NCBI GenBank assembly: GCA_949284715.1
Contig: CASDWH010000042.1
Coordinates: forward strand, 17,700 to 81,699
Source of the DNA: an uncultured bacterium
GTDB lineage: Bacteria > Cyanobacteriota > Vampirovibrionia > Gastranaerophilales > Gastranaerophilaceae
DNA length: 64,000 nucleotides
Direction: 5' to 3'
Positions 45,929 through 52,610 of the stretch are shown piece by piece (position 1 is the stretch's first letter; every line of letters begins with the position of its first letter). The position numbers and the translations under genes were made by a program. Below the pieces are notes generated by a model that saw only the letters and a list, made by a program, of their open reading frames with translations, did no database searches and was not told the DNA's origin.

Positions 45929-45985
45929 TGGGAACCACGCAAGGATGCATGTAAAAAAATACAAGACAAAATGAAAGGAGTCTCA
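45929..45985 (+). promoter_or_regulatory. Flagellin 1 leader with CsrA-like GGA sites
   Basis: CGCAAGGATGC at 45938-45948 matches much of the CsrA target (R-U-A-C-A-R-G-G-A-U-G-U), and a second GGA lies in the Shine-Dalgarno AAAGGAG. Two such sites, one over the ribosome site, regulate flagellin hag in Bacillus. No csrA gene is in the window. Confidence 0.35.
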
Positions 45986-45987
45986 AA

Positions 45988-46833
45988 ATGTCTTTATCTA
46001 TTGTTACCAACGTTCAGTCACTCAAAGTGCAACAAAACCTTACTGCGGCAACTGACACACTAAACACCGCAATTGAAAGAATGACAACAGGTTACAAAAT
46101 CAACAGCGCAAAGGATGATGCTGCGGGTTACAGTATTGCAGCGCAAATGGAGGCGAAATTAAGTTCTTATGACGTTGCTTCAAACAACGCTCAAATTGGT
46201 TTGGATATGTTAACCACAACCGAAGAAAACTATTCATTGATTGTTGATCACCTTCAACGTATCAGAGATTTGACCGAACAAGCAGCAAACGGAACTTATT
46301 CAGATGATTCAAGAGCAGCGATAGAAGCTGAAATTTCAGCAAGACTTGCTGAAATTGACCGTGTTGCAGGATCTGCCGAATATAACGGTATGAACCTTAT
46401 GGATGGCTCGCTTGTAGATGATGTTAATATTCAAGTTGGTATTGACGGATCAGGCAACAGCCGTGTAACTTTATCAAGCGCCCTGTTTGAAGCTGCTGAT
46501 GCTCAAACATTGTTAGGAGAAGCAAATGATGCTTTTGCTGCAGCTTGTTCAGGTACGGATGCTTTTGACCAACTGTCTATAATTGATACGGCTATAAATG
46601 ATATTAGTACCCGTGTAACTAACTTAGGTGCTTCTCAAAACAGACTTGAATCAGCAATTGATTCTATCAATGTTACTACAGAAAACCTTACTTCTTCACT
46701 TTCAACCGTCAAGGATGCAGATATAGCTGAAGAATCTACAAGATATCTTCAAGCTCAAATATTGCAGTCAGCAGCAACAACATTGCTTTCTACTGCAAAC
46801 CAAACCCCGTCAATAGCTTTACAATTACTATAA
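45988..46833 (+). CDS. fliC: Flagellin (copy 1)
   Basis: 281 residues, a short flagellin of mainly D0/D1 core. The N-terminal core (NVQSLKVQQNL, LNTAIERMTTGYKINSAKDD, AAGYSIAAQM) and C-terminal core (LQAQILQSAATTLLSTANQT, PSIALQLL) are complete; the middle is only about 50 residues of variable D2-like sequence. No signal peptide, consistent with export by the flagellar type III system. AAAGGAG precedes the ATG. Nearly identical in its ends to the second copy 415 bases downstream. Confidence 0.97.
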   Translation: MSLSIVTNVQSLKVQQNLTAATDTLNTAIERMTTGYKINSAKDDAAGYSIAAQMEAKLSSYDVASNNAQIGLDMLTTTEENYSLIVDHLQRIRDLTEQAANGTYSDDSRAAIEAEISARLAEIDRVAGSAEYNGMNLMDGSLVDDVNIQVGIDGSGNSRVTLSSALFEAADAQTLLGEANDAFAAACSGTDAFDQLSIIDTAINDISTRVTNLGASQNRLESAIDSINVTTENLTSSLSTVKDADIAEESTRYLQAQILQSAATTLLSTANQTPSIALQLL

Positions 46834-46861
46834 TAGCTTTTGATTTGGTATATGTGTTATA

Positions 46862-46893
46862 CGGGCAGAGCGTTGCCTCTGCCCATTTTCTTT
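46862..46893 (+). terminator. Intrinsic terminator of flagellin 1
   Basis: GGGCAGAG (46863-46870) and CTCTGCCC (46877-46884), 6-base loop, followed by ATTTTCTTTT. Confidence 0.88.
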
Positions 46894-47004
46894 TCCGCAG
46901 GATGCAAATAGGAGTTATAAAAATCAAATTAGGTTTATGTTTTTCTTATTAGTATTATGTATGACTTGACATTTTAATATGTATCAAATAACATAATCTA
47001 GTGG

Positions 47005-47076
47005 GGCGACATGGCCAAGTGGTAAGGCAGGAGCCTGCAAAGCTCTTATCCCCCAGTTCGAATCTGGGTGTCGCCT
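47005..47076 (+). tRNA. tRNA-Cys (anticodon GCA)
   Basis: Acceptor GGCGACA/TGTCGCC, anticodon arm GGAGC-CTGCAAA-GCTCT with GCA, T-arm CCCAG-TTCGAAT-CTGGG, discriminator T as usual for Cys. CCA not encoded. A T-run follows. It lies between the two flagellin genes. Confidence 0.96.
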
Positions 47077-47134
47077 TTTTTATCCAACTGTATCCGGAGC
47101 TTTAGAATCACTGTTGCTAAAGGTTTATTGTGGT

Positions 47135-47196
47135 TTGTAAAGTTTTGTAAATAAATAGAATGGTTTTTGTTATTAAATATCAAAAATCTGGAATAT
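47135..47196 (+). promoter_or_regulatory. Upstream control block of flagellin gene 2
   Basis: TTGTAA at 47135 and 47145, TTGTTA at 47167 and GAATAT at 47191: the same spacing as in front of flagellin 1. Confidence 0.6.
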
Positions 47197-47199
47197 ATA

Positions 47200-47240
47200 C
47201 CATGTAGGATTTGCGCAAGGCTGCGCAGAATAACATGGAG
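47200..47240 (+). promoter_or_regulatory. Flagellin 2 leader hairpin that partly hides the ribosome site
   Basis: Nested stems: CCATGT (47200-47205) with ACATGG (47233-47238), and TGCGCA (47212-47217) with TGCGCA (47222-47227) around AGGC. The outer stem contains the first bases of the GGAG ribosome site. An AGGAT with GGA lies on the 5' shoulder. Confidence 0.45.
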
Positions 47241-47248
47241 AACCAGTT

Positions 47249-48094
47249 ATGCCATTATCTATTATTACAAACGTACAATCCCTAAAAGTTCAACAGAACC
47301 TTACATCCGCAACTGACAAGTTGAATACTGCAATTGAAAGGATGACAACAGGTTACAAAATCAATAGCGCAAAGGATGATGCGGCAGGATATAGTATTGC
47401 GGCTCAAATGAGTGCAAAACTTAGTTCCTATGATGTTGCATCAAACAATGCTCAAATTGGTTTGGATATGTTGACTACGACTGAAGAAAACTACAGTTTG
47501 ATTAATGAACACCTTCAACGTATCAGGGATTTGACCGAGCAGGCAGCTAACGGTACTTATTCTGATGATTCACGGGCAGCAATTCAGGCTGAAATTACAT
47601 CCCGTTTAGAGGAAATAGACCGTATTGCGGCAAGCGCGGAATATAATGGCATGACACTGATGGATGGTACTACCGGGCCTGTTAATATTCAGGTTGGTAT
47701 TGACGGAAGCGCAAACAGCCGGGTAACTTTAACTGCGGACTTGTTTGAAGATGCTTCTGCACAAGCCTTGACAGGTACAGCTAATGCCACTTTTGCTCAG
47801 GATTGTTCTGCTGCTGATACAGCTGCTGACCAGTTAGAAACATTAGATGATGCAATCGCCAATATTAGTACACGTGTTACTAACCTTGGTGCTGCGCAAA
47901 ACAGGTTGGAATCAGCAATTGATTCAATTTCTGTTACTACAGAAAACCTGACATCTTCACTTTCTACTGTTCGTGATGCTGATATTGCTGAGGAATCTAC
48001 TCAGTACCTGCAAGCTCAAATCCTGCAATCTGCGGCTACTACGCTGTTATCGACAGCGAACCAAACACCTTCAATTGCTTTACAATTGATTTAG
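47249..48094 (+). CDS. fliC: Flagellin (copy 2)
   Basis: 281 residues, same length as copy 1. N- and C-terminal cores are almost the same (for example MTTGYKINSAKDDAAGYSIA and AEESTQYLQAQILQSAATTL), and the differences concentrate in the middle (about 140-205), the surface-exposed part of the filament. GGAG precedes the ATG within a hairpin. The two genes look like a tandem duplication with tRNA-Cys between; separate promoters and terminators allow independent expression. Confidence 0.97.
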   Translation: MPLSIITNVQSLKVQQNLTSATDKLNTAIERMTTGYKINSAKDDAAGYSIAAQMSAKLSSYDVASNNAQIGLDMLTTTEENYSLINEHLQRIRDLTEQAANGTYSDDSRAAIQAEITSRLEEIDRIAASAEYNGMTLMDGTTGPVNIQVGIDGSANSRVTLTADLFEDASAQALTGTANATFAQDCSAADTAADQLETLDDAIANISTRVTNLGAAQNRLESAIDSISVTTENLTSSLSTVRDADIAEESTQYLQAQILQSAATTLLSTANQTPSIALQLI

Positions 48095-48117
48095 CCGCAT
48101 TCATAAAAGATTTATTC

Positions 48118-48165
48118 AAACCGGTTGGGGTATGGTTAGTACAGTTACTCCGGCCGGTTTCCCTT
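48118..48165. terminator. Likely terminator between flagellin 2 and the solute-binding protein gene
   Basis: AAACCGG (48118-48124) and CCGGTTT (48154-48160) with an inner GGGGTA/TACTCC stem. The right part runs into the 3' end of the minus-strand gene. Confidence 0.55.
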
Positions 48166-49272
48166 TAGCCGGTTATTTATTTTATCTTTTATATAATCAT
48201 AATTAGCGGGGTAGTTTATCGGGGCGGCTGTTTGTGCAAGTGTTATAAATAATCCGGCATTGTCTGGCGGTGCTTGTAAAAATAGGTTACTGTACGCATT
48301 GTCCTTTCTTGCAGGAACTATTATACCGGTTGAGATTATTTTATTTAATGCCTTTTCAGAAGAGAGGTAGTTTACAAATTCAATAGACTCGGCTATATAT
48401 TTGGTTCGTTTTGAAATTCCCCATCCTGTCGTATCACAGACTACAACACTCCCTTTTTCCATTGAAGGAAACGGCAGAATATCCCATTCAAATTTTGCAA
48501 GTTCTCTTAATTTAGGAGTCATCCAGCGTCCTGATAGCAAAAATGCACTTTTATTTTTTATAAAAAAGTCACATCCGGTAGAAGTCCCAAGTTCATGCAT
48601 CTCAGGTGCGTAGTGATATTTCCGGCTTAAATTTTTGTAGAATAAGACACTTTTATATGTACTCATATTTTCTGCTGTAATTTGTTCAGGATTTTCTCCG
48701 CTGCTTACTATAAATGGGTACAAATAAAAAATATCATCTTCCAGCGGGATTGCAAAAATGTTCTTTGATTTTAGCTTTTCAGCAATGTTTAAGAAATCAT
48801 TCATTGTCCAGTTCTGTTCGGGTAGTGGAATGTTATATTTATTTAATAGAGTTTTATTGTAATATATAACAAGTACTGAAATATCTCTAGGCACGGCTTT
48901 TAGTGAATTTTTGTATTTAAGTCCGGATATTGCATTTGAGAAGAAATCATCAGTTGAGAATTTTTTATCCAGAGGTAATAAATACTCCCTGTAGCGTGTA
49001 ATATTTTGATTATTTATTAGAATAATATCGGGTTCGCTTTTTGAGGCAAACATAAGATGCAGCTTTTTAAAGTAATTTTGAGGGATATGAATGAGATTAA
49101 TTTTAATATCAGGGTGCAGGGTTTCGTAATCATTTATTAGTTCTTTCATAACCTTGATTTCAGACGCAGTCCCCCAGGTAGAGAAGTTAAGTTCGGTTTT
49201 AGAACTGGTATGAGTACAGCCGCATATTATAAATGGCAGGAGCAATAATATTGCTATTTTTTTTACAATCAT
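48145..49272 (-). CDS. Extracellular solute-binding lipoprotein (family 1, sugar type)
   Basis: 375 residues. A lipoprotein signal with likely acylated C19 (FIICGC) leads to a periplasmic binding protein fold: TELNFSTWGTASEIKVMKEL and SEPDIILINNQNI resemble maltose- or sugar-binding proteins. Such proteins deliver sugars to ABC permeases, but no permease genes adjoin it. Its ATG overlaps the stop of the AMIN-domain gene upstream (ATGA), so production is tied to that envelope protein. It may have been recruited to another role. Confidence 0.8.
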   Translation of the reverse strand: MIVKKIAILLLLPFIICGCTHTSSKTELNFSTWGTASEIKVMKELINDYETLHPDIKINLIHIPQNYFKKLHLMFASKSEPDIILINNQNITRYREYLLPLDKKFSTDDFFSNAISGLKYKNSLKAVPRDISVLVIYYNKTLLNKYNIPLPEQNWTMNDFLNIAEKLKSKNIFAIPLEDDIFYLYPFIVSSGENPEQITAENMSTYKSVLFYKNLSRKYHYAPEMHELGTSTGCDFFIKNKSAFLLSGRWMTPKLRELAKFEWDILPFPSMEKGSVVVCDTTGWGISKRTKYIAESIEFVNYLSSEKALNKIISTGIIVPARKDNAYSNLFLQAPPDNAGLFITLAQTAAPINYPANYDYIKDKINNRLKGNRPE

Positions 49273-51749
49273 AGAGTCATAACCAGAGTTATGTCAGAAT
49301 CTGATACATCAATAATAAATTTTTCTTTATCTGCTCTTACTAAATATCTTGTTCCGTTTTCAAGTTCTTCTGTTTTTCTAACAGTTAGTTTAGAAGGTAT
49401 ATCTTCGGACAAGAAATCATATAGATGAGTTATAGTACCGTTTTTCATTCCGATTAGAGATATATTATCATTGTAAGATGTTATATAAAGCTCAGTTGAA
49501 AAATCAATATTACAAGAAGCATATATTTTTTCTTCTAAAACTGGTTGTATCGGAGTATGGGTTTCGCTTTTTAGCGCTATATTGCTTTCCGGTGTTTCTT
49601 CTTCGGCAGCATTTTCTGCTGGTTGCTGCTTATCAGAATCGAATTCTACACCCAGCGCTTTAAACTGTGCCTCAATATCATCCATAGATGTAAATATTGT
49701 TGTAGAAAAATTTTCATCGGCACGCGGAACCTCTATTTCCGGCTTAATTAGTTTGAATTCTGATAATATTTCGTTGTTATTGTCGTTATCATTGCTTTCA
49801 GCTTCTTTTTGACGGTTAATAACTTCCATTTCACGCGCAATAGCATTGTCTATATCTTCTACTGACGGTGCTTCATCAGAGGTGTTAATCTCCGCATAAT
49901 CAGGTTTTGCAAAAGAAAACTCTTTAAATATATCATCATTAGAAAAATCAACATTGTCTAAATCAGGATAAATATTATTATCAAGGACTACAAGCTCATC
50001 AGGATTCTTAACATCCTGCGTTTTTATTAGTGTAAATGCAAAGTCCTGTTCGCTTTCATAGTATTGAATATTTTCTTCATCTACTTTTTCTTTTCTTAAT
50101 TGTGCTTCTAATATTGCATCTTCTGACATTTCAAAAGAGGTTATAGGCGAGAATATAACATTTGTATCTATATCGTTAAATTTTATATTTTTGTTATTTA
50201 TTATTGCATTAATCTCAGCATCGCTAAGCTGCGGGTATTTTTTGTCGAATTCTTCTACTGTTAATTTTGTTATCGGACTCTGAGCCGGTTCAGCTTCCGG
50301 AGCGGCCGTTTCAGCTAATTCAGGTGTCAAATCAGCCTGCAATTTAGCAGTAATAGCTTCAATATCTGATTCAGTAAAGGTTAACCCCTGAGTTGTAATA
50401 ACATCATCAATAAGGTTATCTATTGGATTATTGTCATCCTGTTCATTTTTCGGAGCGGATTTGCCTGTTTCTGGTTGTTGTGATTCATTTTCCTGAATGT
50501 CTGCCGGCTCTTGCTTGGTGTCTTCGTGTACAGTTTGAGAGGCTTCTTCTGTGGTATTTTCTACTGCATTTTCTTCTTCGTCATCATCGGCGAAAGATGA
50601 GAGAAAATCATCAATATCATCATCTTCATCCTCTACGGTATTATTAATATCGGGTGTTGAAACCGGCTGAATATTTTCTGTTTGGGAATTTTGAACGCTG
50701 GCGGGTATATTAACTGTTTTGGGGCCGGCGTATATTTCATCGAGATCAATTACAGTTTCTTCCGGTTCTTCTGTTACAGAGCTTTTGGGCTGTATTTTCT
50801 GCTGTGTCGGGATTTCTATTTCTGGCTGCGGATGGTAATCATAACTTGAATCTAAATCTATTAATCCTACAGGTTTATTTTGTGCTTTTGATTTATTTTG
50901 TGCTTTTTTGTCTTTGTTATTTTTTTTCTCATTCTTGTTATTATCAAGGTTTATGTTCATATCTCCGCATAATTCTTGCATTTTGTCCTTTCCTTTTATG
51001 TAAAGGAGTATTATAACAAGTAGTACTGCGGCTGTACCAATGAGCAGGTATAGTATTTCGCTTGTGTGTCTGGTAGAAATAGGTTGTGAAGATGGCTGAG
51101 CAGGCATGGTTGTTTCCGGCACAGGTGCTGGCTCTTGGTTTCGCTCAGGAGGGGAAACCTTTGTATCTTCCATATTAGAGGCATACTCTTGTTCTTCTTC
51201 CCGGCGCTGCTCCTCCAGCATCCGTTGTTCTTCTTCAATCCGCTGTTGTTCTTCTTCAAGTCTTTGCTGCTCTTCTTCTTGCAGCCTTTGTTGTTCTGCG
51301 GCCAGTCGTGCTTCTTCTTTCAATCGTTCCTGTTCTGCCTGGCGCTGCATGCTCTGTTCTTCAAGAAAAGCAATATCACTTGTATTAGCTGTTCTGCTCT
51401 CTACAGAAATAGCAGTTCCAGGTGTTACTTTAAGTGATATTCTTGTATAGTTTGACCCGTCGGTTGATGATGATAGAGTTGTTGCCTTTGCAAATTTTAT
51501 ATATCTGCCGCCCGGTGTAAATTCTTTATTTGTACCATTTACGATATTATTAAGAACGATATTATAATAGTTACCTGATTTTACAGCTTTCAGCGGAGCG
51601 GAGTAAGTTTGCTCCGTTATAACAACTACTTTTACCTGATTATTTGCTTCAAAAAAACGCAGTCCGATAATTTTATTGCCGGAACCTGCTGCTAATGATG
51701 ATAACCCCATCATTATAGCTGTTAATAATACGCTCACTTTCTTCTTCAT
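49269..51749 (-). CDS. AMIN-domain envelope protein with coiled coil, membrane segment and acidic tail
   Basis: 826 residues from the ATG at 51749 (MKKKVSVLLTAIMMGLSS), a clean signal peptide; the frame runs on to 51815. Residues about 25-125 resemble an AMIN domain (KIIGLRFFEANNQVKVVVIT, then NIVLNNIV), the peptidoglycan- and envelope-targeting module of cyanobacterial proteins. A Glu/Gln/Arg-rich coiled coil follows (about 130-190), then a membrane helix near 235-255 (LYLLIGTAAVLLVIILLYI). The long remainder is acidic, rich in Asp, Glu, Asn and Pro, probably disordered, and ends in a small beta domain. No known full-length family. Confidence 0.72.
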   Translation of the reverse strand: MKKKVSVLLTAIMMGLSSLAAGSGNKIIGLRFFEANNQVKVVVITEQTYSAPLKAVKSGNYYNIVLNNIVNGTNKEFTPGGRYIKFAKATTLSSSTDGSNYTRISLKVTPGTAISVESRTANTSDIAFLEEQSMQRQAEQERLKEEARLAAEQQRLQEEEQQRLEEEQQRIEEEQRMLEEQRREEEQEYASNMEDTKVSPPERNQEPAPVPETTMPAQPSSQPISTRHTSEILYLLIGTAAVLLVIILLYIKGKDKMQELCGDMNINLDNNKNEKKNNKDKKAQNKSKAQNKPVGLIDLDSSYDYHPQPEIEIPTQQKIQPKSSVTEEPEETVIDLDEIYAGPKTVNIPASVQNSQTENIQPVSTPDINNTVEDEDDDIDDFLSSFADDDEEENAVENTTEEASQTVHEDTKQEPADIQENESQQPETGKSAPKNEQDDNNPIDNLIDDVITTQGLTFTESDIEAITAKLQADLTPELAETAAPEAEPAQSPITKLTVEEFDKKYPQLSDAEINAIINNKNIKFNDIDTNVIFSPITSFEMSEDAILEAQLRKEKVDEENIQYYESEQDFAFTLIKTQDVKNPDELVVLDNNIYPDLDNVDFSNDDIFKEFSFAKPDYAEINTSDEAPSVEDIDNAIAREMEVINRQKEAESNDNDNNNEILSEFKLIKPEIEVPRADENFSTTIFTSMDDIEAQFKALGVEFDSDKQQPAENAAEEETPESNIALKSETHTPIQPVLEEKIYASCNIDFSTELYITSYNDNISLIGMKNGTITHLYDFLSEDIPSKLTVRKTEELENGTRYLVRADKEKFIIDVSDSDITLVMTL

Positions 51750-51796
51750 CTTCGTTCCACTGCTCATAGTTATAATTTTATCATAATTATATGATA

Positions 51797-51812
51797 TTGT
51801 GTATATTTGTAA
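51797..51812 (+). promoter_or_regulatory. TTGTGT-N4-TTGTAA direct repeat between divergent genes
   Basis: TTGTGT (51797-51802) and TTGTAA (51807-51812), 10-bp period, in the intergenic region upstream of the small acidic protein. TATAAT is at 51854-51859. One copy deviates in two bases from the flagellin version. Confidence 0.3.
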
Positions 51813-51884
51813 CAAAAATTTTGCTTGATGAAATTCATTACAAAATATATACTTATAATATATAACAACTATGGAGGATTCTTT

Positions 51885-52154
51885 ATGTCATCAGTAAACA
51901 GTAATCAATTTGCTCACATGTTTCAGGAAGTTTTTGGCGCGGCAAAGATTACTAAAACAGAAGCAAACGCTCAAGGGTTGGATGTTTCTAACATTGATTC
52001 AAATCTTATCAGCGCACAGACTGCGTATGAAGACAAAGATATGCAGGAATATGTTATTGCACAATACAATGCTGATTTTGAATCATTAGATGAAATCCCT
52101 GAAGAAGAAGAGGACATTGAACCTGCTGAAGGTGGTTCAAAAGCAGATGCTTAG
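51885..52154 (+). CDS. Small acidic protein of unknown function
   Basis: 89 residues from the ATG at 51885, which has GGAGG 7 bases upstream; the frame opens at 51825 but that part has no ribosome site. The first half contains a possible helix (SNQFAHMFQEVFGAAK); the second is very acidic (EEEEDIEPAEGG). No signal peptide and no family recognised. It has its own TATAAT box, a TTGTAA-type repeat upstream and its own terminator, so it is a separately controlled gene. Confidence 0.75.
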   Translation: MSSVNSNQFAHMFQEVFGAAKITKTEANAQGLDVSNIDSNLISAQTAYEDKDMQEYVIAQYNADFESLDEIPEEEEDIEPAEGGSKADA

Positions 52155-52156
52155 CT

Positions 52157-52192
52157 AAAGTCCGTGCTGTTTTATACGGCACGGACTTTTGT
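52157..52192 (+). terminator. Intrinsic terminator of the small acidic protein gene
   Basis: AAAGTCCGTGC (52157-52167) and GCACGGACTTT (52179-52189) form a perfect 11-bp stem, followed by TG and T-rich sequence. Confidence 0.88.
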
Positions 52193-52196
52193 GCTG

Positions 52197-52610
52197 TTAT
52201 TTTACTGTAAATTCACCGTAGGCCAAAGGTAAATTAAGGTTTTGAGGGTTATAAACCTGTAAAATATATCTGCCCGGCTGATGTATGACAAAGTAATCAG
52301 TCTGGTAATATACTTCGTCTTTCATTAACCGGTAATCTTTCACACGAACCATTTCATATCCGCCGCGGGAAATATTATCTGCGGTTTTAAATATTTGCAC
52401 GCGTATGTAATCATTTTTCAGTGCTTTTTTAGAAAAGAATAAATAATAAATTTTTTGGCCGGATTGAAATTCTGATACAGGATATAAAACTGTTTCTTTA
52501 GTAATAGGACTCTCATTGAAGCAGACAAACGCTTGCTGCTTTATGTATCCGCTGAATAATATGCTGGACAAAAATCCTATTAATAATAAGGTGAATAATT
52601 TAGTATGCAT
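52197..52610 (-). CDS. Exported hypothetical protein
   Basis: 137 residues with a signal peptide or anchor (about 1-23). The remainder looks beta-rich with repeated aromatic strands (KIYYLFFSKKAL, RYILQVYNPQ), like a small immunoglobulin-type or lipocalin-type periplasmic domain. No family recognised. Its start overlaps the stop of the TPR gene by one base (TAATG), so it is probably a partner of that protein. Confidence 0.65.
   Translation of the reverse strand: MHTKLFTLLLIGFLSSILFSGYIKQQAFVCFNESPITKETVLYPVSEFQSGQKIYYLFFSKKALKNDYIRVQIFKTADNISRGGYEMVRVKDYRLMKDEVYYQTDYFVIHQPGRYILQVYNPQNLNLPLAYGEFTVK

Noticed and set aside
51106..51450. 114-codon Ser/Cys-rich frame opposite the AMIN protein coiled coil
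   Set aside because: Low-complexity antisense of GAA/CAG-rich coding sequence; no start signal.
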